Below are positions 1 to 10,412 of a stretch of 64,000 nucleotides of DNA, piece after piece (position 1 is the stretch's first letter; every line of letters begins with the position of its first letter). The position numbers and the translations under genes were made by a program. This DNA comes from Pseudeuparius sepicola (taxonomy: Eukaryota; Arthropoda; Insecta; Coleoptera; Anthribidae): contig OY987302.1 in NCBI GenBank assembly GCA_963920635.1, forward strand, positions 28,867,278 to 28,931,277, given 5' to 3'. The notes below the pieces were generated by a model. That model did no database searches, was not told where the DNA came from, and saw nothing but the letters and a program-made list of their open reading frames with translations.

Positions 1-270
1 AATTTAAGTGCACTGTCACTTTACCCACACTTCACCAATTCAATTTTCTTAGTTGCCGTAGACTGAATAACCTTCAAAACTCGAAATTTCCGATATCAGG
101 TCGCGGCGAACGACCACAAAAAATATCGCAAAACCTAGAGTCCGCCCAGCCAAGTTATAAGCGTCCTACTAGCCCGGCCGGCGGCAATAACGCACGGGCC
201 CACGACCCGAAAATATCAAGTATAACACCTTCAAAGCCATCTAGACGGCAACTTTACGCTTGGTAGCTAG

Positions 271-474
271 TTCCGCGCGGACAGGAACGAGAATGCTGTG
301 CTATGGGCATTGGAGACTATAACTAGACAAAACCTAAGGTAAGTTAGAGGCTGGTTTTTTCCCAGATAGGTTGGCTAATCTTCTTGTTCTTATTTTAGGA
401 AAGCGGAGCACCGTCGACTGCCACAGAGGGACATTCTGGTTCGGCAGGAAGGTTCGTCAGTGCCCCAAAAGTGA
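271..474 (+). CDS. possible 3'-terminal exons of an unrecognised spliced gene
   Basis: An open frame entered at 271 runs to a GT donor (AAG|GTAAGT, intron 339-398, 60 bp, ending TTTTAG) and continues in frame after the junction to a TGA at 472-474. The joined peptide is charged and basic (for example WALETITRQNLRKAEHRR) and I do not recognise it. An AATAAA lies at 574-579, about 100 bp past the stop, as expected for a 3' end. Just upstream, about 54-264 is open in another frame (Ser/Pro/Arg-rich), which could be an earlier exon or the same exon after a 1-base shift. It could be host or transposon-derived. The splice phase and poly(A) signal are seen; the function is unknown. Confidence 0.35.
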
Positions 475-771
475 AAAGTGAAGTGCCACGAGTGATAATG
501 CAAAGTGCGTAATCAATTTCCACTCAGGAGTGCGTTGACCTTCGTAGAAATGCAAGTACCTAGACAAACACCAAATAAAGCATCGTAAAATGCTATCTCG
601 CAGTTTCATTTATTATTATTTCTACGGCCAAAATTAACCTTTACAGTATTACTCCTGGTTCACCTATTTCGTAATTGTTTTATTAAAAGAATTGCAGTTT
701 TATGAGCTCAATTTAACGTGCCTTATGGATTTTTGTAAAAAGGCATAGCTTACTAGATATATTGAAAAAAG
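475..771. other. non-coding stretch, candidate 3' UTR and flank
   Basis: Holds the AATAAA at 574-579 and a T/A-rich sequence after it. I see no gene, repeat unit or RNA here. Confidence 0.4.
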
Positions 772-1354
772 AAATTTTGGCGGTTTATTCTAATCCATCT
801 AGCTTCGTTGTTACTGATTTAAGACAAAAAGTGTAAATACCAAACTTGGTGGGAATTGTGTCCCCAATGCGGTTATCATGTCCTACTTTCTGTGACAGAT
901 GTCATTTTCCAGAAGACACAAACTTGTTTTTTAATGGAAACCATAGTTGGCCATGGTCTCAAAAAATCAGGCATTTTTAGAGCTTTCCAACGATATAGTT
1001 GATATGGTTATTCAGAAAAATAACAGAAAATTAAATTTGAAAAATATTACTTTCAAACGTAATTTATTGCCATTAAATGAACCACAGTTCACAAAAAAAC
1101 TCATTTTTTATTTTTATGTAATAAATATAAGCAATTAAAAACTGCATAATTCAAATCATTCTTGTAACGCACCCTCCTTGGTTGTGACGTCAAGTAGCTC
1201 GTTGGTGGTATAAACTAATATGGGCAGCACATGCATAAAAACTGCAGCACCACGCAAGCTTTGTTTAGAAAGAGCAACGAGAAAGTCCCATCCTTGTCTA
1301 TCCATTATTATAGTCTATCTCTTTGAAAAAGTGTGCTGAATTAAATAGTTATTT

Positions 1355-1472
1355 ACATTGCGAGATGCGTAAGCACACTTTTTTCGCCGAGGAGGTTGTT
1401 TAACGTCCGTGTTGCCTCGGGTCTTAAAACTCTCTCCCGAGGCCAAAAAGAGCTTACGCATCGAGCAATGTA
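1355..1472. repeat. short palindromic element (MITE-like)
   Basis: ACATTGCGAGATGCGTAAGC at 1355-1374 is matched inverted by GCTTACGCATCGAGCAATGT at 1453-1472. The inner part carries CCGAGG palindromes. A diverged relative lies at 37184-37280, and both are followed by a TACCGACAAT block, so the repeat extends beyond the palindrome. No clear target duplication was found. Confidence 0.45.
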
Positions 1473-1826
1473 TTACATTTTTTGTGCTACCGACAATTTC
1501 ATATTAGATAGGTAAATACTTTGAATTTAAATACACTATGGAGTAGATTGTGAGTAATAATCTTCATAATAACCATTTTCCAATTATTACTAAAAATGAT
1601 AATCAGTGATAAATATAAGAGGTATAAAGCAGTAATAATTGAAGAGGCGCCTCTAATAACGTTGTAACCGACAATTTCTCGATATCGGGTTTTCAATGGA
1701 ATAACGTAGGTACATTAAGTAATACGAATGGCACTCAATTCGGTTTGTTTAAATTCGGCTCGGAAGATGGAGCTACGAGACTAAGAACCGGAGCATCGGT
1801 GGAATAACGTTGTATATTCATTGAAC

Positions 1827-4552
1827 ATGGCGGATGAACAGCAGGTTCACCTTTCGCCGAGCATTGTAAAAGGCAAACGTAAAATATTAAAACAAAGTGG
1901 TAAAGAATATACAAGTCGAAATGGCACATAATATCCTACAAAACAACCACCAAAAGATGTAATGAAATAACGTTGTAAGTGATTTTAAGTGTTTACTAAA
2001 TTTAACGGTTTCTTCTAGGTTAGAGTATGTAAATGCAAAACTACTAAATGTGATGTATTAGATTATGGTAGAATGCTCACACTTTTTAATAAATTTTACA
2101 AATTGTCCCATTCAGAACAAACTGATTATTTAATAAGAGAATGCATTGTCCTGAGTGAAGTTAATCGTCGAGTGGTTTCTGAAAATGTATCCCGGAGACA
2201 TTGCACCATAGGCGGTTCTAGACCTTTTGTTTTGGGGGGGCTTAAGCCCCTGGACCCTGGCATATAGCTAAGGTGACCATATTTATGATTATTATTATAC
2301 GAAAGAAATTTTGTTAACAAGTAACAGGATTGTTTCATATACTTACTATAAAAAAACCTAATATTGATTCATAAAAAAATACTACCTACCTACTTATTCT
2401 TAAAAAAAACTTTTAATAATTTAACACAAAAAAAAGTGCAAAAATAGTAAGTATTTTTTAATGACTATTTCCCTCGTCTTAATTTCCACCAATCACAAAC
2501 ACGCAATTTTGAATTACAAATGGTTTCTAGATGGAAAAAATGTATGACAGCACCTGTCAGCAATTTTTTCGAGTTTACCCGTGGCAAAACTTGACAGCTT
2601 TGGTATAATAGGTAGTATGTTTTGTAAGCTATGTGTATGCAGAATAATCTGTTACATATGAACTAGTCTTGTCAAATACCATTCGGGCATCTAATTTTTC
2701 CTGTGAAAAAAATCCAAAAAAACACAATGCTAAGTAATATTTTTTTAACAAAATGCATTCGTGCAGGTGCAAAAATCCTCGTCTTCGACTCGGATTTTTA
2801 TTGCCACCAGCACTCATGCTTCTTGTTTAAATATTACTTAGCAACGTGTTTTTTCGATTTTTTTCGGAAAAATTAGATGGCCTTATGATAGTACTTACGA
2901 AAAAAATGTTAATGTTAACAATGTTTGACCCCAGTGGGAGCTCCAACCAAATGATTGATGATCCAGCCTAATAATTTACCAATGAACTCAGTACAAATCC
3001 CCACTAACTTAAAAATTATAATCCTTCTAAGTTGTGTCAGTAGGTAGCGTTTTGGTAGCGAAGAATAAATTTTGGGGGGCTATTTTAAGATTTGGGGGGG
3101 CTTAGCCCCCCCAAGCCCCCACCTAGAACCTCCTATGCATTGCACATTCAAATATTTTGTTAAATCCGATGGGGTAAAAGTTCAAATTTGCTTGAAAACT
3201 CTTTGTAATATTTTTTCCATAACGCCAAGGCGCTTTCAGATGATACAAAACAAAATGAAGCAATCTGATAAATGCACAAATGATCTAAAAGGAAAACATA
3301 GGAATCACCCTCACAAAATTCCAAATAATGTAAAAGATTTAATTCGTGAGCATATTAAATCATTTCCTGCTCAGGAAAGCCACTACAGCCGACAAAAAAA
3401 TGAAAACATAAAATTTCTCTCCCCTGATCTCAGTATCCAAAAGTTGCATGAGTTATTTCAAATTAAATATCCGAATGAAAAAGTCACATATCACCTGTAT
3501 AGAGAAATATTTAACTCTGAATTCAAGCTTCGATTTGGAGCTCCCTGAAGTGACACATGTCCTAAGCCTTTTATGTGCAGTTAGTAAATACAGAGAGTGA
3601 ACAGGAGGCAAAAAGAATCCACTGTGAAAGTGAGCTGCATCACCGAAAGGCTGAAACTGCATATAAGTCTTTGAATGATGATACAGAATATGCCAAAAAT
3701 AATGGACATATTGTAGTTTTATGTGTTGATTTACAAGTTTTATTTTGACCAACACTTACCCACTCGAATGTTTTTTATCAAAGGCAGCTCTCAAATTACA
3801 ACTTTTGCATACATGACGTTGCGACAAATGAAGCCACCATGAATTTCTGGGATGAAACCACTGCAAAACGCGGATCTGCTGAAATTGCATCGAGTTTGCT
3901 TGCCTATATTTTGGATAAGTATGTGCCGTTACAGTCAGGATTAAGTAAAAAGCTGATTATTTGGTCTGATCGGTGTGTGGGTCAGAATAATAATTTCAAA
4001 ATTTTGACTTTACTTCAGCATTTGGTTATATGGGGTTACTTCACTGAAGTTTAACAAAAGTTTTTATGCAGCGGCCATAGCTTTCTCCCATGTGACCGCA
4101 ATTTTGCGCTCATTGAGAAAAAGAAAAAAATGGCCAGAGTACTGTATCCTTTTCAGTGGGTCGAGATAATAGCTAATGCGCATTCAAGTAATCCTTTTAC
4201 AGTTAAAGTAATGAAACAAGCTGATTTCCGAGATATTTCTGGCTTAGAAAAACAAAACCAAAAGCCCAAAAATTTTAAAATAACAGAAGCGATGTGGCTT
4301 CTTATCAAGAGAGATGGCCTTACATCAGTTCATGTAAGAAAGTCACAGAATACCTTTCAACCTTGGATCATATATTTTCTTAGAAAGAAAAGTTCACTTA
4401 ATTCTATTATGATGCCAACAATGTTGCCTTCATTGTATCAGGACCTCATTCCTCTGAAAAAAGCTAAAAAAGATAGCCTGTTAGATATGGTAAAATATAT
4501 AGATAATAAAGAAATACAAGAGTTTTATATTTTATATACGTTTACCTGTTGA
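1827..4552 (+). pseudogene. broken transposase of the 1637-4895 element
   Basis: A start at 1827 (MADEQQVHLSP) opens a short basic exon; a Cys cluster (VCKCKTTKC) follows a TTCTTCTAG acceptor near 2019. The frame continues through 2073-2206, is cut by the 931-bp element at 2207-3137, and resumes in frame (HCTFKYF) to 3546 (LYREIFNSEFKLRFGAP). Further pieces in shifted frames are 3549-3745, 3839-4054 (NFWDETTAKRG; WSDRCVGQNNN, a likely catalytic Asp region) and 4130-4552. Insect genomes carry many relatives of this protein, usually annotated as uncharacterised, with an RNase-H-like SDxCxGQN core. Frameshifts, stops and the insertion mean no product is made. Not a gag/pol protein: there is no zinc knuckle or RT motif. 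Confidence 0.6.
2207..3137. mobile_element. hAT-like non-autonomous element with perfect 8-bp TSD
   Basis: CATTGCAC stands on both sides (2199-2206 and 3138-3145). The ends are CATAGGCGGTTCTAG and, inverted, CATAGGAGGTTCTAG, followed by G/C runs (GGGGGGGCTTAAGCCCC). The 931-bp interior has no transposase. Removing the element and one TSD copy restores the transposase reading frame across the junction, which shows that this insertion is secondary. Confidence 0.8.
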
Positions 4553-4902
4553 AAATGTGCCTTAATATGTACCTCTGCCTCTATTTAAATATATGTTTTA
4601 AAATAATAAATATTTCATTATTTATAAATAAAAAACATTAAAAAGGTAAAAAATCATGCAACGGAATAACATTGCAAGTACAAAATATACAACGTTATTC
4701 CATTCATTGCAACAAAACGTTTCAATAACAATCTTGGTTACAAACTTAAGTGATTGTAATGCTTTTACTTTTATGTATCAACATATTAGTGGCTCATGTA
4801 AATCATAAAAAAATCATAATTTATTTGTGTAGATATTACAAAACGTTTTTTTCTTTTCTCTTGACAGTTACGTTATTCGAGGCGCCTCTTCAATTAAAAA
4901 AA

Positions 4903-4973
4903 ACTTCATGTGGGATTGAACCCGGGATCTACGAATTACTAGTCCTGTAGCCTCATCATTCAGTTAAAGAAGT
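4903..4973 (-). tRNA. tRNA-derived sequence (degenerate, Thr-AGT-like), probably pseudogene or SINE head
   Basis: On the minus strand a 71-nt stretch starts ACTTC and ends GAAGT (5-bp acceptor pairing). It holds a B-box-like GGGTTCAATCC and an anticodon-like loop CTAGTAA. The T-stem and D-arm pair poorly. No CCA or downstream T-run terminator was recognised. It abuts the right terminus of the 1637-4895 element. A functional tRNA is unlikely. Confidence 0.3.
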
Positions 4974-5375
4974 GCTTGTTAAATTTGGACTTTTAGGAGG
5001 TTCTTATTTTTGACCTACATCAGATCCCTCTGGAAATGGGTCGCCGAACTGTTTATTTTAACGTTCAATTTTCATTCTCCCCTCTCTAATTCTGTGTAGC
5101 TGTCACTCCTGTCACTGCCTTCCAATCGATCGAGCTGCGTGAATGAATAGCTTGCGGTCACAACTTTGATTATTTTTTGCAAGTTAAATATTTCGATTTG
5201 AGGGCTGATATTTGGTATGTGCTTTTTCTATAGATAGGCAAATATATTAAAGAAATAAAAAAATTGTTCAAGTTCCCCATTGCCACCAACTTTGGTATTT
5301 ACACATTTTATCTAAAATCAGAAACAACGAAGCTAGATGGATTACAATATGTCCCAAAATTTTAAAGTAAAATAT

Positions 5376-5437
5376 ACGGGGTGTCTCAAAAAACTGTGAC
5401 GCTTACTTCTGGCCTAAGCTTTTTTGAGACACCCTGT
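5376..5437. repeat. tiny inverted-repeat insertion with GGGTGTCTC ends
   Basis: ACGGGGTGTCTCAAAAA and TTTTTGAGACACCCTGT face each other across about 27 bp. CAGGGTGTC-type ends recur at 10265, 30858, 32223, 32891 and 33828, so this is probably a shrunken element of the same broad type. Confidence 0.4.
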
Positions 5438-5460
5438 ATCTTTTGCGCAATTTAATTTTC

Positions 5461-5575
5461 GATCCAATGTTATTCGACCAAATGTCTTTCGATCAAATGT
5501 TTTTCAAATGACTTTTGGACCAAATTTTTTTCGGTCAAATCTTTTCGACCAAATATTTTTCGACCAATTTTCCAC
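5461..5575. repeat. degenerate minisatellite, TTCGACCAAAT units
   Basis: About six units of 15-20 bp built on TTCGACCAAATNTTTT (variants GATCAAAT, GGACCAAAT, GGTCAAAT) lie head to tail. Confidence 0.55.
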
Positions 5576-5785
5576 GAACCGGCAGATTTAACTTTTCTTT
5601 TCATACTCCATTTTGAAGACAATTTTATCTTCTGCAACTCCGTTCATGAGAACTATTGCTTTAAATAAAATTGTCTGTAAGGTTAAAAACTGTGATTGTA
5701 ATATAAAAACTGTTTTCAATTATAAGGGAATCTTGACTTTTTAAAAGTAAATTTCGATGTATTTAAGTATATTGTTGAAGCGTGT

Positions 5786-7746
5786 ATGTGCAATAGTAAT
5801 TCCTTTAACACCTATACGACTTATGCTCACAAAAAGTTGTCATTTTTAAAAAATTTGCGTGCTAATTGGAGCACAGCTGACTTAATCGAATTAATTGTTT
5901 ATGGAATTAAAGAACCTAAAATCCAGGAATCGGTTACAATGCGAAATTTTGATTCTATTGCGGATTTGTTCGCATATTTAGGCACTTTAAGCAAACAAAC
6001 TTCGGGTTATGATGTAATGGTAAAATCAGACACAGAAGCACCCGGTATAAAGCGGCCTCGATTAGAACGGTCTGCTGTGATGAATAGGTCGACTTGTTTT
6101 CGTTGTGGCCGCGCGGGTCACGTCCAGCGAAATTGTACATCGAAACAGCTTCCATCACAAATTGTAAATAAGAATAATGCAGCAACACAATCCAATAATC
6201 GATTGGATATTATTAATATGCCCGAGGCTTCAAACAAATGCACGTTCTGTTTCAAAACAGGACATACGGAAAGCAAATGTTTCCTTAAAAATTCCATAGA
6301 ACACCGTCGCGATGCCGTGCGCTTCACACGTCTGCCGTCTGTCAAAATTATAGTGCCGACAGAAGTTAAAATAAACAACCAAAGTTATATGGGTTTGATT
6401 GATACTGGAGCGAATATTTCTTTGATGACGGATAAATACATCGAACGCTTTCGTGCTGATCTGATTAGATGCAAATGCTTTATTGCTGGTATTACGCCAG
6501 GCGAAATTTTAGCTAAGCATAAATTTAGTGCAGCTGTTGAGAGCACGGGCCAACAAACCAGCTTAACATTTTTGGTAGTTCCGGCTATACATTTAGATTA
6601 CGATGTTATTATTGGCTGTAATTTATTTACTAACACTAATCTAGCTGCGGTGACCGACTGTGATGGCACTCGCGTTATCAGTAAACAGCTTCACAGAGTT
6701 TTGCGTATATTTCATGACGAACAGTTTCATGTAGGTACCGATAAAACCTTGAAGTCAATTGCAGCGCACTTTTGGTTTCCACGCTTGAGACAATTTGTCC
6801 AAAACTATGTTAGGCATTGTCTCGTCTGTGCTGTCAAGAAAACACGAACTGGTCCCTTGCAAGGATCCATACTACTACCAGAAAAGATCCCTATCCCGAT
6901 GCATACGGTCCATGTAGATTGCCTTGGACCATTGCCTGTTTGGTATTAATAATTGACTCTTTCACTAAGTATTGTAACCTGATTCCCTTAAAAACTGTCA
7001 AAGCTGATGAGAACAAGAGCACTGCAAACTTTTATTTCATGTTTCGGTACGCCAAAGTTATTTGTAATGGACAGCGGTACAAATTTTCACAATTTGTCGC
7101 TTGGTAAGTTTTTTGATGAATGGAACATTAAGTGACGCCCAACATTCATAGAGCAAACGGGCAAGTCGAGCGCTACTTGAACTTGATTCGCATTGAAACA
7201 CGATTAAAACAAGAATGGCCAAACGTACTTTGGAAAATCCAGCTGGTTTTGAATACCACAGTACAAAAGACAACTAATATTAGTCCCTTACATGCCCTCA
7301 TTGGGATTGAATCGGCAACGCCACTAATACAGGCGGTTTTAAATGACCTGTCGCATGATATAACACCAATACGAAATTTGTCACTCGATAGACAATGAGT
7401 GAAGGAACGACTTGCACCGAGCGAATCTCTGAGGGAGAAATTAAATAGAAACAGATGAAACACCATTCAATATTCAGTTGGGGATTTTGTATTGGTACAT
7501 AGGGCAAGCAAGTTGCATGTTAGCAAGTCGAATTTTGAATTTGTGGGCCCCTACGAAATTATGAACAATACCAAAGCAGGTCGCTATGAATTGAAACGAG
7601 TCGGTACAAGTAAACATAAAATTATAAAAGCTGCTAAGGAGCAACTAAGGTTGTGGCCAACGAGCTGGTCGTTGGCAACTGAAATGTCCGACTTGTTGGA
7701 TTTTTTGGAGAGTGAAACTACAGCAACTACGAATGCTGGCAAGTAA
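5786..7746 (+). pseudogene. gypsy gag-protease-integrase remnant with internal deletion and frameshifts
   Basis: The first ORF (5786-6949, 387 aa) has two CCHC knuckles (C104-C107-H112-C117; C152-C155-H160-C165), a protease LIDTGA at 204-209 with DVIIG at 273-277, then the integrase HHCC (H310, H315, C345, C348) and first catalytic Asp (HVDCLGPLP, D378). The jump from protease to integrase near residue 295 removes RT and RNase H. After 6949 the frame shifts several times. Second-Asp-like and RANGQVER (third catalytic residue) segments appear near 7070 and in 7132-7398. A C-terminal block (FVGPYEI) is in 7492-7746. This is retrotransposon relic, not a working gene; it is described only as found. 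Confidence 0.7.
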
Positions 7747-7763
7747 TATACTTTGATTTGCTG

Positions 7764-7986
7764 CAAGGTTGAAATATACCTTGGCTCTGATTTGTTGTAA
7801 GGTTGAAATATACCTTAGTTTTGATTTGCTGCAAGGTTGAAATATACCTTGGCTCTGATTTGTTGCAAGGTTGAAATATACCTTAGTTTTGATTTGCTGC
7901 AAGGATGAAATATACCTTGGCTCTGGTTTGTCGTAAGGTTGAAATATACCTTAGCTTTGATTTGTTGCAAGGTTGAAATATACCTT
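7764..7986. repeat. 34-bp minisatellite, seven copies with dimer periodicity
   Basis: AAGGTTGAAATATACCTT recurs every 34 bp about seven times. The spacer alternates GGCTCTGATTTG and AGTTTTGATTTG, so the true period is a 68-bp dimer. The conserved block is an imperfect hairpin (AAGGT...ACCTT). It lies in the 3' part of the gypsy relic. Confidence 0.85.
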
Positions 7987-8545
7987 GGCATTGTGTTATT
8001 CTTTTAATATGTTACAGAGTCTTCGTGTGCTTCCATGGAGGATGATTCCGAGAACGGAACACCTGTCAGTCTGGCCGTGTTGGATGTCCAGCGCTAGACT
8101 AAACAATGGGCTGCCGGGACCAGCCGCCGGATGACGTCTGTCTCGACCGGGGATCAGCATTCAAGATCTGACACTCGACTCTCGAGCCTGGCGCGTGTAC
8201 TTTGAATTTGTTCTGTTAGATAAACAATAAAAAAGTAGAAATTGCGCGTTCCGTTATATTTCTAACAATATTTATATTGTTGGAATCAGAAAAGCATATA
8301 GTTTTAAAATATAAAAAATATACAGTATGTTCCATATAAAAAAACATAAGTTTAGTCTATATCTCAGAAACGCGATGTTCAATAATTTTGTATAAAACTT
8401 TTTTTCTAACTTGAAAAATAAAAAACTTAGAGGGGGAAATCTTGTTTGGATGACCCAGTACTAAGGCTGTTAGTTTTTCATGCAGTTAAGAATTCAAAGC
8501 GAAAAACTATAGTACGGGTACTTTAATTTTAACTGGTTTTGTTAC

Positions 8546-8941
8546 CTTTAAGGTCTTGAATACTGTTGTGTAAGCTTCTTCTTTCTTCATTTGACTTGTA
8601 TAGTTCTTCCTTCAGCTTTGATATCAATATCTCCTGTTCATTGCATTTCATGTTTGAACATTCTAAACTTTTACTCAAAGTATTAATTTGACATGCAGAT
8701 TCTTTATTTTGGAAACATAATGTTTCATTTTCATTTCTAGCAATATTGTGTTGGGTTTTTAAATTATCATAATCTTGGCATAAAGTTTTATATAAAACTG
8801 CAATTTTTTCTTTTTCTTCAAAATTAGCTTGTTCCTTCTGTATAAGAATTTTATTTTCCTTTTGTAATTCATCTCTTTCTTTACGGAGATTAGATTCTTC
8901 TTTTTCCAGCAAAGCATATTTTTTTTCTATATCACCAAATT
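8546..8941 (-). CDS. kinesin-14 (Ncd/KIFC1-like) exon: coiled-coil stalk and neck
   Basis: Kinesin-14 motors move toward microtubule minus ends and bundle spindle microtubules. This 396-bp exon has an acceptor ATGTTACAG at its start and a donor AAAG|GTAAC at its end. It encodes 131 full codons of heptad-rich Lys/Glu sequence (coiled coil) ending KLKEELYKSNEERR, then LHNSIQDLKG. In kinesin-14s that last motif sits immediately before the motor's first strand (IRVFCR), so the motor must be in exons left of the window. The exon begins in phase 1 and fits exactly onto the exon ending at 34793. No stop or frameshift was seen. Naming to subtype (ncd or KIFC1) is inference. Confidence 0.75.
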
Positions 8942-9160
8942 CTGTAACATTCCAATGGAAATTTCATTAAATATGTTATTTCATTATTGTATTATCCTTG
9001 TTTATGGATACTCTAGTAGTTAACCAATGTCTGAGACTGACAAAGATATGACAAAAATATAGCATACAGAGACAGAATTTACAAAAAATATATATATTTT
9101 TTTATTATTTTATAATACTTGAAAATTGGTAACCAATTATATGTATAAACTATTACCTAC

Positions 9161-9481
9161 TTAATAAATAATACAAATAAAAAAAATTAAATGTAAAAAA
9201 ATTTCATCTAAACCCTTGCCAACTAGAGAAGCAAGAGTCCCCAACACAGAAGCAGCATTGCCCCTTTGAATTGCCAATCCGATCCTTTGAGTAATAAAGC
9301 TTTTAGATTTTAATTGTGTAAATTTAGAACATAAATCTGAAATAAAATGTTTAGCTTCACAACCCCAAGGACCGAAAGTTTCAACGGCAAAAGGAACAAA
9401 AATAAAGCGATCTTCCAACTCTTCATATTTTTTATGTTTGCTTTCACCCAATATTGCTGTAGTAATATCCATATTACATTT
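9161..9481 (-). pseudogene. fragment resembling the C-terminus of retroelement-encoded proteins
   Basis: A 103-codon frame (MDITTAILGESKHKKYEEL, then FVPFAVETFGPWG and QRIGLAIQRGNAASVLGT) resembles a C-terminal segment found at the end of many invertebrate RT-containing retroelement proteins, where it follows a PD-D/E-type nuclease strand ending in D-I-T-V. Only this tail is present; nothing upstream on the minus strand continues it. It lies inside the kinesin intron, on the same strand. The assignment is from memory of the motif and could be wrong. Confidence 0.4.
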
Positions 9482-10412
9482 TCAGCATTGTCTAACTAGA
9501 ATTTCCATAAACAAGGGTATTAAGTAGCTTTAAAAATTATATTATGTTCTTGGAAATATCATACAGGCTAGAAGTTGTAAATATCTGGTTTATTGGAGGT
9601 GCCACAGGCACCGGAAACTGAAGGAGGCCTCTCATGGAAATGGAGAGGAATTTTGAACTTGTAAATGGTTGATTGGCTGGTTCTGTGTAATTTCCAGCAT
9701 GCTAATTGCAAACTTAACTTGGTTTAGCTTCAGTATTCTGAAAATAACTAGTTCCCCCTGTTTCAATTGTTTTGTAAAAAAAATCAATAATACATGGTGA
9801 ACTAGAAATCTTACTTTATTTAATATAAAATTAAATACTAAAATATTTATTTATTTGCTCAGGAAAATAACTTGTAATGTTTTCAATTTTCGCCTTCTGA
9901 CCCATAGTGCGTTAGCTTTAAAGTGTATGCTTTCATTCCACATTATAGGTGTTTCGAAAGTAACTGAGAACATTTTAACCACATGATATCTAACTCATCA
10001 AAACTGATATTCTTTTCAAAATTTTCAAGATATATATTTTTTAAATTTTAATCTTTTTTTACCCATCACTGGAGCATAAGTCAAAACTCTTGGCTGATTA
10101 AAGAAAAACACATAAAATCACACAAAAAATCATCAAAATCATGCAGTGCATCACACTATTATAGGGATGTTCCGGATCAAATCTAAACACCAGGTATATT
10201 TAAATTTGGAACTTATTTCAGGGACATCCTGTTCAGTGTAGTTTAAGCCCCCCCTTTTCCTTTTCCTTTTTGAGACACCCTGTATATTTTTATTTTTATT
10301 CATGTTGAATTGAGTGAAACAAAAGACAAAATACCTGTACAGCTCCAGTTAATTATTGGTTTAGGACGACCTGAACCGATTTCTCGTCGATTCTGGGCTA
10401 GCTCCCACCCAG
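9482..10412. other. intronic stretch without recognisable genes
   Basis: AT-rich. Contains an isolated TTTTTGAGACACCCTGTATA end at about 10262 like those of Tc1/mariner-type repeats in this window. Nothing else supported. Confidence 0.4.

Larger units (their letters stand above)
1637..4895. mobile_element. DDE-type DNA transposon with subterminal repeats (superfamily unassigned, possibly Sola)
   Basis: Inverted termini AATTGAAGAGGCGCCTC lie at 1637-1653 and 4879-4895, and GAGGCGCCTC is itself a palindrome. The motif ATAACGTTGTA recurs near both ends: about 1655, 1700, 1803, 1968 and 4664 in plus orientation, and 4690 and 4868 inverted. Such subterminal arrays usually bind transposase. Inside is a broken transposase gene (1827-4552), itself split by another element. 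No convincing target duplication was seen. The Sola assignment rests only on family resemblance of the protein and needs a search. Confidence 0.6.
772..5364. repeat. outer inverted repeat pair (772-860 and 5277-5364)
   Basis: About 90 bp at 772-860 (CTAGCTTCGTTGTT, GTGTAAATACCAAA) recurs inverted at 5277-5364 with roughly 75% identity. The pair brackets the transposon at 1637-4895. It may be the ends of an older element into which that transposon jumped, or two inverted copies of a dispersed repeat. Similarity stops sharply outside the 90 bp. Confidence 0.45.
5700..8268 (+). mobile_element. degenerate Ty3/gypsy LTR retrotransposon, RT deleted
   Basis: Gag zinc knuckles, protease and integrase motifs lie in gypsy order, but the protease runs almost directly into the integrase. 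Reverse transcriptase and RNase H are therefore missing. After the ORFs comes a 34-bp minisatellite, then a non-coding tail with AATAAA at 8226-8231, ending near TTTCTAACA (about 8260-8268), which may be the 3' LTR end. I could not define a matching 5' LTR, so the left limit is approximate. Confidence 0.65.

Noticed and set aside
4903..4973. Functional tRNA-Thr gene
   Set aside because: The B-box is present but T-stem and D-arm pairing fail and no terminator is seen; kept only as tRNA-derived.
7764..7986. Regular repeats as a CRISPR array
   Set aside because: The spacers are themselves repeats with 68-bp periodicity, the sequence is eukaryotic, and there are no cas genes.
1..8500. Kinesin motor domain exons left of the stalk exon
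   Set aside because: No minus-strand frame with kinesin motifs (P-loop, SSRSH, LAGSE) was seen there, so the motor is presumed to lie outside the window.
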